The notes under the pieces are model-generated. The model worked only from the letters and a program-made list of their open reading frames with translations. It searched no databases and was not told where the DNA came from. This document shows, piece after piece, positions 29,922-41,249 of a stretch of DNA of 64,000 nt; the stretch's first letter is position 1, and each line of letters starts with the position of its first letter. A program made the position numbers and the translations under genes. This DNA comes from Streptomyces cyaneus (GTDB taxonomy: Bacteria; Actinomycetota; Actinomycetes; Streptomycetales; Streptomycetaceae): contig NZ_ML138679.1 in NCBI RefSeq assembly GCF_004028635.1, positions 204,471 through 268,470 of the forward strand, written 5' to 3'.

Positions 29922-31583
29922 TCATCCCTGAGTCTTCTGGATAGCTTCGCGAAGCACCTGGCGGTCGTCGAAGGGACGGACCACTCCGGCGATGTCCTGG
30001 CCCTGCTCATGGCCCTTGCCGGCGACCAGCACGGTGTCGCCGGGCTGGGCGCGGGCGACGGCTGCGGTGATCGCGGCGGCCCGGTCCTCGAAGACCTGGA
30101 CCTCGCCACGCTCGTGCGCCGGCACGGACGCCGCGCCCTGGAGCATGGTTGCGAGGATCGCCAGGGGGTCCTCGGAACGGGGGTTGTCGGAGGTCAGTAC
30201 GGCGGTGTCGGCGAGCCGGGCCACGGCGGCCCCCATCGGCACGCGCTTGGTCGTGTCGCGGTCCCCGCCGCAGCCGAGCACGACGTGCAGCCTGCCCTCG
30301 GTGACCTTGCGGAGCGCCTTGAGCACCGACTCGACGGCGTCGGTCTTGTGCGCGTAGTCCACGACCGCGAGATACGGCTGCCCCGCGTCCACCCGCTCCA
30401 GGCGGCCCGGCACTCCCGGCACCGCGGCGATGCCGTCGGCGGCGGCCTGGGCGTCGAGGCCGGCGGCGGCCAGGGCGGTGATGGCGGCGAGGGTGTTCGC
30501 CACGTTGAAGGGGCCCGCGATCGGCGACCTGGCGGCGATCCGCTCGCCCTTGGGGCCGATCACGGTGAACGTCGAGTCCATGGGGCCGACTTCGACGTCC
30601 TCGGCGCGCCAGTCGGCGTCCGGGTGGCCCTCGGCGGAGAAGGTGACGACCGGGACGGCGGCTTCCTTGGCCAGCCTGCGCCCGTACTCGTCGTCGAGGT
30701 TGACGACGCCGAGTTTGCTGCGTTTCGGGGTGAACAGCTGTGCTTTGGCCCGGAAGTAGTCCTCCATGTCGGAGTGGAACTCCATGTGTTCCGGGCTGAG
30801 GTTGGTGAAGACCGCGATGTCGAAGACGCAGCCGTCGACGCGGCCGAGGACCAGCGCGTGGCTGGAGACCTCCATGGCGACCGCCTCGACGCCGCGTTCG
30901 CGCATGACGGCGAACAGGGCCTGCAGGTCGGTGGCTTCGGGGGTGGTGCGCTCGGACTTGATGCGCTCGTCGCCGATGCGCATCTCGACCGTGCCGATGA
31001 GTCCGGTGGCACGGGCGGACTTGAGGGCACCCTCGACGAGGTAGGCGGTGGTGGTCTTGCCGGAGGTGCCGGTGATGCCGATCTGCAGCAGGTCGCGGCC
31101 GGGGTGGCCGTAGATCGTGGCCGCCAGCTCGCCCATCTGCCCGCGCGGGTCGTCGACGACCAGGACCGGCAGGCCGGTCTCGGCGGCGCGCTCGGCGCCG
31201 GTCGGGTCGGTCAGCACGGCGATCGCGCCGAGGCCCGCGGCCTGCGTGACGAAGTCGGCGCCGTGCAGGCGGGCGCCCGGGAGGGCGGCGTACAGGTCGC
31301 CGGGGCGGACGGCGCGCGAGTCATGGGTGATGCCCGTGACGTCGACGGCGTCCGCGCGGTCCGGCGCGGCGGCACCCAGCTGATCGGCGAGTTCCGCGAG
31401 GGGTGTGGCGGAGAGCTGCGCCGGCCTGGGCGGCCCCGGATATGTCACGGGATGCCCCTTCTGGGTGGTTTGGGACTGATCAGCGTGTGGCACGGCGGTG
31501 AGCGTACCGGGCGCACCCGCCTGGGAGCGAAGTGAGGGGCGGGGGGCGTCCTGGTTCCCGGAGTCGGGGGTGATCGTTGTCAC
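29922..31583 (-). CDS. murE: UDP-MurNAc-L-Ala-D-Glu:diaminopimelate ligase
   Basis: MurE adds the third stem amino acid to UDP-MurNAc-L-Ala-D-Glu. The 553-residue protein has the ATP loop TGTSGKTT (171-178) and the DNPRSEDP motif typical of diaminopimelate-adding enzymes, which fits the LL-diaminopimelate wall of Streptomyces. An N-terminal extension of about 45 residues is Pro/Ser-rich and poorly conserved in type; a GTG giving VTYPGPPRP at residue 46 is an alternative start. The gap to ftsI is 36 bp. Confidence 0.95.
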   Translation of the reverse strand: MTTITPDSGNQDAPRPSLRSQAGAPGTLTAVPHADQSQTTQKGHPVTYPGPPRPAQLSATPLAELADQLGAAAPDRADAVDVTGITHDSRAVRPGDLYAALPGARLHGADFVTQAAGLGAIAVLTDPTGAERAAETGLPVLVVDDPRGQMGELAATIYGHPGRDLLQIGITGTSGKTTTAYLVEGALKSARATGLIGTVEMRIGDERIKSERTTPEATDLQALFAVMRERGVEAVAMEVSSHALVLGRVDGCVFDIAVFTNLSPEHMEFHSDMEDYFRAKAQLFTPKRSKLGVVNLDDEYGRRLAKEAAVPVVTFSAEGHPDADWRAEDVEVGPMDSTFTVIGPKGERIAARSPIAGPFNVANTLAAITALAAAGLDAQAAADGIAAVPGVPGRLERVDAGQPYLAVVDYAHKTDAVESVLKALRKVTEGRLHVVLGCGGDRDTTKRVPMGAAVARLADTAVLTSDNPRSEDPLAILATMLQGAASVPAHERGEVQVFEDRAAAITAAVARAQPGDTVLVAGKGHEQGQDIAGVVRPFDDRQVLREAIQKTQG

Positions 31584-31619
31584 GAGGTGGTTCCTGGGTG
31601 CTCGGTGCTGATCAGGGGG

Positions 31620-33590
31620 TCAGGGTTTGTAGGCGACCGGGAGCTTCGCGGGCTTGGCCCCGGTCGGCGGGATCTGGAGGGTCTTCAGGGCGAACTCCAT
31701 CACCTTCTTGTAGATGGGGCCGCAGATCTGGCCGCCGAAGTAGTTGCCCGCGGTGGCGTTCTGGATGGCGCAGTAGACCGTGATGCGGGGCTTGTCCGCG
31801 GGCGCGAAACCAGCGAACGACGACGTGTAGCCGCGGTACTTGCCGGTGGCCGGATCGACGCGGTTCGCCGTACCCGTCTTGCCCGCGACCCGGTAGCCGG
31901 GGATGCGCGCCTTGGTGCCGGTGCCCTCCCTGTCGCCCACGACCGACTCCAGCATCTGGGCGAGGGTCTTCGCCGTCTTGGCGCTGATGACCCTGGTCTT
32001 CTTGGGTGCCGGGGCGTCGGTGAACTGCCCGTCGGGCCCCTTGGTGCCGCGTACGAGCGTGGGTTCGACGCGGACGCCGTTGTTGGCGATCGTCGAGTAG
32101 ATCGAGGCCGCCTGCATCGCGTTGAGGGACAAACCCTGGCCGAAAGGAATCGTGTACTGCTGCGAGGTCGACCACTTGTCCGGGGCGGCGAGGATGCCCC
32201 GGGTCTCGCCGGGGAAGCCGAGGCCGCTGTAGCTGCCGAGGCCGAACCTGCGCAGGTAGTCGTAGAGGACCTTGTTGGCTTGCGGCTGGGTCCTGCCGAG
32301 CTGGCCGGTGGCCAGGATGGTGCCGATGTTGCTGGACTTGGCGAGGACGCCGTTGAGCGTCAGGAACCAGGTCGCGTGGTCGATGTCGTCCTTGAAGAGC
32401 CGGTCACCACGGTGCAGCCGGTTGGGTACGACGACATGCGTGCCGGGCGTGGCCACGCCCTCCTCCAGTACGGCGGCCATCGACATGACCTTCGCGGTGG
32501 AGCCGGGCTCGTAGGCGTCCTGGACGGCCGCGTTGCCCATGTTCTCGCCGCTGGCCGCGGAGAGGTCGTTCGGGTCGAAGCCGGGCGAGTTGGCCATGGC
32601 GAGGATCTCGCCGGTGCGGGTGTCCTGGACGATCACATAGCCGCGGTCCGCCCTGGACTCCTCCACCTGCTCGGTGATCGCGTTCTGCGCGGCCCACTGG
32701 ATGTCGCGGTCGATGGTGAGCTCGACGTCGCTGCCGGGCACGGCGGGCGTCTCGGTGGAGCCCGCGGTGGGGACCTGGCGGCCGCCGGACTGGGCGTAGC
32801 GGATCTCGCCGTCCTTGCCGGACAGCTGCTTGTTCAGCTGCTGCTCGATACCGCCGCCGCCCTTGCCGTCGGCGTTGACCCAGCCCAGTATCCCGGCGGC
32901 GAGATCGCCGTTCGGGTACACGCGCTTGCTGCTGGCGACGGACAGGACGCCCGCGAGGACGTTGACCGTGCTCTTGTCGCTCTCGGCCTTGGTGGCCAGC
33001 GCGCTCTTCAGGTCCTTGATCTGCTTCCAGACCTGCGGGGTCTGGCGGCTGGCCAGCAGGGTGTAGCGCAGGTTCTTGTTCGCGGGCCGGAGCTTCTTGA
33101 CGATCGCGTCCGGTTCCTGGCCGAGGATCGGCGCGAGGAGGGCGGCCGCCTGCTCGGGGCCGTCGTCGATCTTCAGCTGTTCGCGGCTGAAGAGCGTGGG
33201 GTCGGCCGTGATGTCGTACGCGTCCACGCTGGTCGCCAGCGCCACGCCGTTGCGGTCGGTGATGCCCCCGCGCACGGCGGCCAGGGTGTAGCCGACGTAC
33301 CGGTTCTTCTCGGCCTTGGCCGCGTAGGTGCTCGCGTCGACGGCCTGCACCTGGAGCAGCCGTACGACGAAGGCGATCAGGACGAGGGTGAGGGCCAGGC
33401 TGACCATGCGCAGCCGGGGGCGGGGGCTGCCGAGCCGGATCTTGGCGGGGGGCATGGGGCGCGACCGTGCCGGGCGGCCGGCCGGGCGGGCCGCGGGGGC
33501 CGGGCGCCGCTGGGCACCACCGGAGCGGGCGGGCTTGGCGGGTCCGGGCACGCGGCGGCGCGGCGGTTCCCTGTCGGACACTTCCGTCAC
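31620..33590 (-). CDS. ftsI: Septal peptidoglycan transpeptidase FtsI (PBP3-type, class B)
   Basis: FtsI crosslinks septal peptidoglycan and is a penicillin target. The 656-residue protein has an Arg/Pro-rich cytoplasmic tail (~1-60), one transmembrane segment (~62-82), a dimerisation domain, and the transpeptidase domain with active-site motif STAK (Ser364, Lys367), SSN (KSSNIG) and KTG (GKTGTAN). The GTG start overlaps the ftsL stop as GTGA. It acts with FtsW. Confidence 0.96.
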   Translation of the reverse strand: MTEVSDREPPRRRVPGPAKPARSGGAQRRPAPAARPAGRPARSRPMPPAKIRLGSPRPRLRMVSLALTLVLIAFVVRLLQVQAVDASTYAAKAEKNRYVGYTLAAVRGGITDRNGVALATSVDAYDITADPTLFSREQLKIDDGPEQAAALLAPILGQEPDAIVKKLRPANKNLRYTLLASRQTPQVWKQIKDLKSALATKAESDKSTVNVLAGVLSVASSKRVYPNGDLAAGILGWVNADGKGGGGIEQQLNKQLSGKDGEIRYAQSGGRQVPTAGSTETPAVPGSDVELTIDRDIQWAAQNAITEQVEESRADRGYVIVQDTRTGEILAMANSPGFDPNDLSAASGENMGNAAVQDAYEPGSTAKVMSMAAVLEEGVATPGTHVVVPNRLHRGDRLFKDDIDHATWFLTLNGVLAKSSNIGTILATGQLGRTQPQANKVLYDYLRRFGLGSYSGLGFPGETRGILAAPDKWSTSQQYTIPFGQGLSLNAMQAASIYSTIANNGVRVEPTLVRGTKGPDGQFTDAPAPKKTRVISAKTAKTLAQMLESVVGDREGTGTKARIPGYRVAGKTGTANRVDPATGKYRGYTSSFAGFAPADKPRITVYCAIQNATAGNYFGGQICGPIYKKVMEFALKTLQIPPTGAKPAKLPVAYKP

Positions 33591-34183
33591 CTGCCAGGGG
33601 TCGGGTACGTGGAGGACTGGGCGGACGGGATGGACTGCTCGGGGGGTGCGTACTGGGGCACGCCGGGGGCGACTTCGGGGGCCTCGTACCCGGACACGGC
33701 GGCGGTGTCCTCGGGGTCCGAGGTGGTGGGTGCCGGGCTGGGCGTCGGGGGCGCCGTCGGCTCGCTGACGAGGGCCTCGGGGGCGAGGACGAGGGGGACG
33801 TAGTCGGAGGTCTGGTCGGCGGGCGCGGGGCTGGGGACGCCCTTGACCGTGCCGTCGGGGCCGAGGAAGGCGGGGTCGCCGCCGGGGACCATGCCGAGTT
33901 CCCGGGCGCGGCGCTGGAGGGCGTCGGGGGCGGAGTAGGCGTCGATGTCCCGCTGGAGGGACTGTTCCTCGTCGGTGAGGGCCTTTCTGTCCCTCTTCAG
34001 GTCGTCGAGTTTGAACGCGCCTTCGCTGAGGGCCGAGTTCAGCACGAGGAGCCCGATGAGGCCGCCGCCGAGGAGGACTACGACGAGGAGGACGAACGGG
34101 GTACGCGCGGCCTGCCCGGCCCCGGTGGGGAAGAGCCGCGCGAGCCGTGCCGCGCGCCCCCTCAGTTCGGGTTTCCTACTCAC
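33587..34183 (-). CDS. ftsL: Cell division protein FtsL / septum formation initiator-like
   Basis: A 198-residue bitopic protein: a short basic cytoplasmic part, a transmembrane segment (about 27-51, FVLLVVVLLGGGLIGLLVL), and a coiled-coil region (LKRDRKALTDEEQSLQRDI, about 65-85). A long Pro/Ser/Thr/Glu-rich extracytoplasmic tail follows. FtsL is poorly conserved; the assignment rests on topology and the invariant place between rsmH and ftsI. The tail is much longer than in E. coli (121 residues in total there). Confidence 0.88.
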   Translation of the reverse strand: MSRKPELRGRAARLARLFPTGAGQAARTPFVLLVVVLLGGGLIGLLVLNSALSEGAFKLDDLKRDRKALTDEEQSLQRDIDAYSAPDALQRRARELGMVPGGDPAFLGPDGTVKGVPSPAPADQTSDYVPLVLAPEALVSEPTAPPTPSPAPTTSDPEDTAAVSGYEAPEVAPGVPQYAPPEQSIPSAQSSTYPTPGR

Positions 34184-34270
34184 TCACGCTCCCCCGGGTC
34201 CGGCGGGTCCGGTTGTCCAACTGACGGGTTCGAATCCTGGACCCGGACGCCCACCCCTGCTTCACGCCGC

Positions 34271-35227
34271 TCATTCGATGGACTCCCTGATGCGCTCGGC
34301 CCCCCGCAGGCGGGCCGGTGCCGCGCGCCGGTTCTCGGCGACCTCTTCCTCGGTGGGAAGTTCGGCACCGCGGGTCAGCAGCTTGAGCCGGGGCTGGTAC
34401 TGCTCGGGCACGAAGGGCAGCCCGGGCGGGGCGGTGTTGGCGGCGCCGGCCGCGAACACCTGCTTGACCAGCCGGTCCTCCAGCGAGTGGTACGACAGGA
34501 CGGCGATCCGTCCGCCGACGTCGAGGGCCGCCACGGCGGCCGGGATCGCCCGCTCCAGGACGGAGAGCTCGCCGTTGACCTCGATGCGCAGTGCCTGGAA
34601 GGTGCGCTTGGCCGGATTGCCGCCGGTGCGCTTGGCGGCCTGCGGCAGCGCGTCCCGGATCAGCTCCACGAGCCGCGCGCTGTTGCTGAACGGCTCCTTC
34701 TCGCGCTCGCGCACGATGGCGCCCACGATCCGCTTGGCCTGCTTCTCCTCGCCGTACGCGCGCAGGATCCGCACCAGCTCACCGGGCGGGTAGGTGTTGA
34801 GGACCTCGGCGGCGCTGACGCCGGTCGTCTGGTCCATCCGCATGTCGAGGGGGGCGTCCTGGGCGTACGCGAACCCGCGGTCGGCCTCGTCGAGCTGCAT
34901 GGAGGAGACGCCGAGGTCGAACAGGACGCCCTGCACGCGCGCGATGCCGAGCCTTTCCAGGACGTCCGGGAGCTCGTCGTAGACGGCGTGCACGAGGCTC
35001 GCGCGCTCGCCGTACGGCGCGAGCCGCTCGCCGGACAGGCGCAGGGCCTCCTTGTCGCGGTCGAGGGCGACGAGGCGGGCTTCAGGGAACTGCTGCAGGA
35101 GAGCCTCGCTGTGGCCGCCGAGCCCGAGCGTGCAGTCGACGACCACCGCTCCCGGCCGCTGCAGGGCGGGGGCCAACAGGTCCAGGCACCGCTGGAGCAT
35201 CACCGGGACATGTCGACTCTGGCTCAA
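34271..35227 (-). CDS. rsmH: 16S rRNA (cytosine-1402-N4)-methyltransferase RsmH (MraW)
   Basis: RsmH methylates N4 of C1402 in the decoding centre of 16S rRNA. The 318-residue protein starts [13 protein letters not shown], with the SAM-binding motif [14 protein letters not shown] near 36-49 and the motif [14 protein letters not shown] near the C-terminal part. The start appears to be TTG 35227, with an AGGG-type SD. It is the first gene of the division cluster; no mraZ precedes it. Confidence 0.94.
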   Translation of the reverse strand: MSQSRHVPVMLQRCLDLLAPALQRPGAVVVDCTLGLGGHSEALLQQFPEARLVALDRDKEALRLSGERLAPYGERASLVHAVYDELPDVLERLGIARVQGVLFDLGVSSMQLDEADRGFAYAQDAPLDMRMDQTTGVSAAEVLNTYPPGELVRILRAYGEEKQAKRIVGAIVREREKEPFSNSARLVELIRDALPQAAKRTGGNPAKRTFQALRIEVNGELSVLERAIPAAVAALDVGGRIAVLSYHSLEDRLVKQVFAAGAANTAPPGLPFVPEQYQPRLKLLTRGAELPTEEEVAENRRAAPARLRGAERIRESIE

Positions 35228-35649
35228 GGGGCCCTCTCAGATCCGGCGAGGCGGTACGCACCGCCGGGTCCCCGCCCGCTCGTGAAGGGGAGGCCTGCCG
35301 GCGCCGGAAGCGTCAGCCGGCCGGGAGCGGGAGGAGGCCGAGCCGTACGTACGCGCCGCGCACGTGGGGAGATCTCCGGAAAATCGCGGGGGTCTCCGGG
35401 GGAAAACAGTCCAGCAGGGAGAGTTCTCGCCTCCCGCTTCGCGTCACTTTAGTCCACCCTGTCTCGCGGTCAATCAACCGGCCTGCGCGTCGCCGATTCG
35501 GGTTCGAGCGAAGCCGCGCAGAGCGGAAAATCGCTCATATGGGCGCACTCACGCCACCCCTGTGGGTTAGCTCACAACAAGGGGCGATGACGTTCTTTGT
35601 CCCCTCTCACAGCGGGACCTCTTCGGCCGTGACCAGTACCGTCATGGGT
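35228..35649. promoter_or_regulatory. Divergent control region between the division cluster and carbonic anhydrase
   Basis: No gene is visible in these 422 bases; in particular there is no mraZ. On the minus strand a good promoter is seen: -35 TTGACC (35473-35468), 16-nt spacer, -10 TAAAGT (35451-35446), which would give a ~210-nt leader before rsmH. On the plus strand TACCGT (35637-35642) lies 7 nt before the chosen carbonic anhydrase ATG. Confidence 0.5.
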
Positions 35650-36198
35650 ATGACGACTTCTGCATCGGTTCCCGCTGGTCCCGAAGGTGCGATAGCCGAA
35701 CGCGGCACGGTCACCGACCGTCTCGTCGACGCGAACGAGCGATACGCCTCCGCCTTCACCGACCCCGGCATGGACGCCCGCCCCGTGCTCCACGTCGCCA
35801 TCGTCGCCTGCATGGACGCCCGTCTCGACCTGCACGCCGCGCTCGGCCTGGAGCTCGGTGACTGCCACACCATCCGCAACGCCGGCGGCGTCGTCACCGA
35901 CGACGTGATCCGCTCGCTCACCATCAGCCAGCGCAAGCTCGGCACCCGCAGCATCGTCCTGATCCACCACACGGGCTGCGGCCTGGAGTCCCTCACCGAG
36001 GACTTCCGCACCGAGCTGGAGCTGGAGGTCGGCCAGCGGCCCGCCTGGGCGGTGGAGTCCTTCCGGGACGTCGACCAGGACGTACGGCAGTCGATGCAGC
36101 GCGTGCGCACCTCGCCGTTCCTGCTGCACACCGACGACGTGCGGGGCTTCGTCTTCGACGTGAAGACGGGTCTGCTGCGCGAGATCGACCCCGCGTAG
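35650..36198 (+). CDS. Beta-class carbonic anhydrase
   Basis: Interconverts CO2 and bicarbonate. From ATG 35650 the protein is 182 residues, with zinc ligands Cys54 (CMDAR), His107 and Cys110 (HHTGC) and the Asp56-Arg58 dyad, the standard beta-class set. ATG 35650 is preferred over upstream in-frame starts because a TAnnnT -10 lies 7 nt before it (leaderless transcript likely) and no SD precedes the alternatives. Confidence 0.9.
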   Translation: MTTSASVPAGPEGAIAERGTVTDRLVDANERYASAFTDPGMDARPVLHVAIVACMDARLDLHAALGLELGDCHTIRNAGGVVTDDVIRSLTISQRKLGTRSIVLIHHTGCGLESLTEDFRTELELEVGQRPAWAVESFRDVDQDVRQSMQRVRTSPFLLHTDDVRGFVFDVKTGLLREIDPA

Positions 36199-36457
36199 CG
36201 GTCGCCCGAACCCCGCGTGACCATCCGCCACACCTGTCGTTTCGCTGTCAATTGCGGCTCCGGCGTGCCCAAAAGGCCGTAAGGCCCGACATATCGCAGG
36301 CAGTTGTCCACAGGCGAGTGACACGAATCGGTAACGGCAGCAAGAATGCGGGTGTGACAACACGCGGAACGTTTCATGCGTGGTGTCCGTGTTCCAGGGG
36401 AGGACCGGTCCGCGTCGTAGAGCGTCGGCCCGGAAAGAACGGGCCGAGGAGGGCCGG

Positions 36458-37497
<1,040 letters not shown>

Positions 37498-37498
<1 letters not shown>

Positions 37499-38871
37499 TG
37501 ACCTCCGGCAGTACCGGCCAGGCGGAGCCGGACCGCGGTGAGCAGAGCGGGCTGCGCACGGCACTGGCCGGTCTGACCACGCGCGGCCGCTCCTTCCTGG
37601 CCGCCGGCGTCGCGGCCGCCGTCTGCGCCTACGTCCTCGGGCAGAGCGATCTGCTGCGCGTCGGGCTGCTGCTCGCCGTGCTGCCGCTGGTCTGCGCGAC
37701 CGTGCTGTACCGCACCCGCTACCGGGTCGCGGGCAGCCGCCGGCTCTCCCCCGCGCGCGTGCCCGCGGGCAGCGAGGCCCGCGTCCATCTGCGGATGGAC
37801 AACGTCTCCCGGCTGCCCACCGGCCTGCTGATGCTCCAGGACCAGGTGCCGTACGTGCTCGGTCCGCGCCCCCGCTTCGTGCTGGACCGGGTGGAGGCGG
37901 GCGGCCGCCGCGAGGTCTCCTACCGGGTGCGCTCCGACCTTCGCGGCCGCTACCCGCTGGGCCCGCTGCAGCTGCGCCTGAGCGACCCGTTCGGCATGTG
38001 CGAGCTGACCCGCTCCTTCTCGACGCACGACACCCTGACCGTGATCCCGCGCGTGGAGCCGCTGCCGCCGGTGCGCTTCAGCGGGGAGGCGAAGGGCTAC
38101 GGCGACGGGCGGCAGCGCTCGCTCGCGCTGGCCGGCGAGGACGACGTGATCCCGCGCGGGTACCGCTACGGCGACGACCTGCGCCGGGTGCACTGGCGCT
38201 CCACGGCGCGCTACGGCGAGCTGATGGTGCGCCGCGAGGAGCAGCCGCAGCGCTCCCGCTGCACGGTGCTGCTGGACACGCGGGGCCCGGCCTTCCAGGG
38301 CGCGGGCCCGGACTCGGCCTTCGAATGGGCCGTGTCGGGCACGGCGTCCGTGTTGGTCCACATGCTCGAGCGGGGCTTTTCGGTACGGCTGCTGACCGAC
38401 ACCGGCAGCTCGGTCCCCGGCGAGGGCGCCGACGGGTTCGCGGGCGCGAGCCAGGAGTCGGCGGACGCGGCCGGGCTGATGATGGACACCCTCGCGGTGA
38501 TCGACCACTCCGACGGCACTGGTCTGTCGCGCGCGTACGACGTGCTGCGCGGAGGCAACGAAGGACTGCTGGTCGGCTTCTTCGGCGACCTCGACGAGGA
38601 GCAGGCGACGGTGGCCGCCAAGATGCGGCAGCGCAGCGGGGGCGCGGTGGCCTTCGTGCTGAACAGCGGCGCCTGGGTGCGGGAACCCACCGATGTGCCC
38701 GGCGCGTTGGACAGGAGCGAGGAGCGGCTGCGGTTGCTGCGGGAGGCGGGCTGGACGGCCCTGAGCGTGCCGCGGGGCGCTTCGCTGAACGAGCTGTGGC
38801 GCCAGGCGGACCGAGCGCGTACGGACGCCGCCGCGATCACCGGCGCGCGGGGCGAGGGGGGATCGGCATGA
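37498..38871 (+). CDS. DUF58-domain membrane protein
   Basis: A 457-residue protein with two N-terminal hydrophobic segments (about 30-50 and 53-72), a beta-rich extracytoplasmic-like region, the DUF58 signature YGDDLRRVHWRSTARYGEL (about 224-242), and a von Willebrand A-like C-terminal region. DUF58 proteins are thought to be MoxR clients or partners. It is coupled to moxR (1-nt overlap) and to the transglutaminase gene (ATGA overlap). Confidence 0.9.
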
Positions 38872-41249
38872 GCGGGCGGACACGGATGGCGCTGTGCGCC
38901 GCGACGGCCACATTGTTGGCGTCCTGCGCCCTGCTGCCGCTGGTCTCCCCGGTTACCTGGCTGATTCAGGCGATCTTCCTGCTGGCGATCCAGACCGGCG
39001 TGGGTATGGCGACCCGGCGGGTGCCGCTGGCGCGGCCCCTGACGGTGGCCGCGCAGGCCCTCGTCGCGCTGATGCTGCTGACCCTGACCTTCGCCCATCA
39101 GCAGGCGATCGCCGGAGTGATCCCCGGCCCGGAGGCGTTCCGGCACTTCGCCGACCTGTTGCAGGCCGGCGCGGACGACGTCAGCCGGTACTCGATCCCG
39201 GCGCCGCTGTCCGACGGCATCCGGCTGATGCTCATCGGCGGCGTCCTGATCATCGGCCTGGCGGTGGACACCCTCGCGGTGACGTTCCGCAGCGCGGCCC
39301 CCGCCGGGCTGCCCCTGCTGGCGCTGTACTCCGTGGCCGCGGGGCTGTCCGACGGTGGGGCGGACTGGCTGTGGTTCCTGGTCGCCGCCGCGGGTTATCT
39401 GATGCTGCTCCTGGCCGAGGGCCGCGACCGGCTCTCGCAGTGGGGCCGCGTCTTCGGCGGGGCTCCGCGGACGCCGGGCGGGGAGCCCAGCGGCGTGGTG
39501 GCGCCGGTCCGCACCGGGCGCCGCATCGGCATGGTCGCCCTGGGCATCGCCCTGGTCGTACCGCTGGCCCTGCCCGCGATGAACGGCGGCCTGCTGGACG
39601 CCGCGGGCGCGGGTGTGGGCACCGGCAGCGGAAGGGGCGGCACGATCTCCGCGGTGAACCCGCTGGTGTCGCTGCGCGACAGTCTGAACGTGGACGAGGA
39701 CCGCGAGGTCCTTTCCCTGAAGACCAACACGGCCGACGTCTCGGACCTGTATCTGCGGATCGTGTCCCTGGACGACTTCGACGGCACCACCTGGCAGCCG
39801 GCCAAGCGCGACGTCCAGTCCGTGCCGGACCAGTTCCCCACGCCCATCGGCCTCGGCGCCGACGTCCGGCGCGCGGAGGTCGAGACGACCATCTCGGCCG
39901 CGGACTGGTACGCCCAGAACTGGCTGCCGATGCCCTATCCGCCGAGCGGCGTGAGCATCTCGGGCCGGTGGCGGTACGAACCGCTGGGGATGACGGTGGT
40001 CGGTGACCGCCGCCAGACCACACGCGGGGCGACGTACACCGTGCGTAGCCTCGAGGTGCAGCCGACGGCGAAGCAGCTCGCCGCCGCGCCGGAGCCGCCC
40101 GCCGCCCTGAAGCGCGAGTTCACCGAGCTGCCCGACTCGCTGCCCGCGGTGGTCGCCCGGACCGCGCGTGAGGTCACCGAGGGTGCGACCAGCCACTACG
40201 AGCAGGCGGTCAAGCTGCAGGAGTACTTCGCCGTGACGGGCGGGTTCCAGTACGACACCAACGTCAAGGTCGGCAGCGGCCGGCAGGCGATCGCCCGTTT
40301 CCTGAAGGACAGGCAGGGCTTCTGCGTCCACTTCTCCTTCGCGATGGCGGCCATGGCCCGCTCACTGGACATACCGGCCCGGGTCGCGGTGGGCTTCGCG
40401 CCCGGTACCCCGCAGGGCGACGGTTCGGTCTCGGTGGGGCTGAGGGACGCGCACGCATGGCCCGAGCTGTACTTCGAGGGCGTGGGCTGGACTCGCTTCG
40501 AGCCGACCCCGACCCGTGGTTCGGTTCCGTCGTACACCCAGTCGGACACGCCCGGCTCCACACTCCCGGATGTGGCCCGGCCCTCGCAGTCGACGAGCAC
40601 GGGGCCGTCCGCAACGCCCTCGACGAGCGAGAGCTGCGCGGGGAAGCCTGAGGTGTGCGCGAGCGAGTCCCCTCAGGCCGCGCTGGCCACGGATGACGAC
40701 GGCCCGAAGTGGTACGTCGTACTGGCGTGGGTGCTCGGCGGGCCGGCGGCGCTGCTGATCCCGTTGGCGCCGATGCTGTGGCGGTTGCGGACACGGGCGG
40801 TACGGCTGGGAGCACACGGCCGCGCGGAGGCGGACGTGTCGCTCCACACGATGGCGATCTGGCAGGAACTCACCGACACCGCCTGGGACTTCGGCATCTC
40901 GCCGGACGACTCCCAGACCCCCCGCAAGACCGCCGCCCGCATCGTCCGGCTGGGGCACCTGGACCCACCGGCCGCGACCTCGGTTCATCGGGTGGCCGAC
41001 GCGGTGGAACAGGTCCTCTACGCCCCTGCTCCCCGCCCGACGGCCGGCCTCGCAGAGGATGTCCGCCGCGTCCGGTCCGACCTCGAGTCCAAGGCCGGCT
41101 GGACGACAAACCTGCGCGCCCGCCTGGCCCCGCGCTCCTGCGTGCGCGTGGTCTGGGCCGCGTCGGACTGGTGGACCGACATCAAGCGACGCACTGCCAC
41201 CGCCCGCCCGACGCTGCGCAGACCGTCTACGCCTGGGCAGCGGGGGTGA
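38868..41249 (+). CDS. Transglutaminase-like membrane protein (DUF3488/TgpA-type)
   Basis: A 793-residue protein: about six N-terminal transmembrane segments (to ~230, DUF3488), an extracytoplasmic transglutaminase-like core with Cys486 (FCVHFS) and His529 (DAHAW), a Ser/Thr-rich linker, one more transmembrane helix (about 612-632), and a cytoplasmic DUF4129-like tail. The usual third catalytic position (Asp in a DPT segment) appears here as Glu545 in RFEPTP. It may crosslink or cleave envelope proteins; the substrate is unknown. It is the last gene of the MoxR operon. Confidence 0.9.
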   Translation: MSGRTRMALCAATATLLASCALLPLVSPVTWLIQAIFLLAIQTGVGMATRRVPLARPLTVAAQALVALMLLTLTFAHQQAIAGVIPGPEAFRHFADLLQAGADDVSRYSIPAPLSDGIRLMLIGGVLIIGLAVDTLAVTFRSAAPAGLPLLALYSVAAGLSDGGADWLWFLVAAAGYLMLLLAEGRDRLSQWGRVFGGAPRTPGGEPSGVVAPVRTGRRIGMVALGIALVVPLALPAMNGGLLDAAGAGVGTGSGRGGTISAVNPLVSLRDSLNVDEDREVLSLKTNTADVSDLYLRIVSLDDFDGTTWQPAKRDVQSVPDQFPTPIGLGADVRRAEVETTISAADWYAQNWLPMPYPPSGVSISGRWRYEPLGMTVVGDRRQTTRGATYTVRSLEVQPTAKQLAAAPEPPAALKREFTELPDSLPAVVARTAREVTEGATSHYEQAVKLQEYFAVTGGFQYDTNVKVGSGRQAIARFLKDRQGFCVHFSFAMAAMARSLDIPARVAVGFAPGTPQGDGSVSVGLRDAHAWPELYFEGVGWTRFEPTPTRGSVPSYTQSDTPGSTLPDVARPSQSTSTGPSATPSTSESCAGKPEVCASESPQAALATDDDGPKWYVVLAWVLGGPAALLIPLAPMLWRLRTRAVRLGAHGRAEADVSLHTMAIWQELTDTAWDFGISPDDSQTPRKTAARIVRLGHLDPPAATSVHRVADAVEQVLYAPAPRPTAGLAEDVRRVRSDLESKAGWTTNLRARLAPRSCVRVVWAASDWWTDIKRRTATARPTLRRPSTPGQRG

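Noticed and set aside
34222..34246. tRNA T-arm-like GGTTCGAATCC between rsmH and ftsL
   Set aside because: No matching D-arm, anticodon arm or acceptor stem can be built around it; probably chance.
37998..38867. Upstream extension of the transglutaminase frame through the DUF58 gene
   Set aside because: The extension is a shadow in another frame of DUF58; the ATG at 38868 overlaps the DUF58 stop as ATGA and starts with a normal membrane segment.
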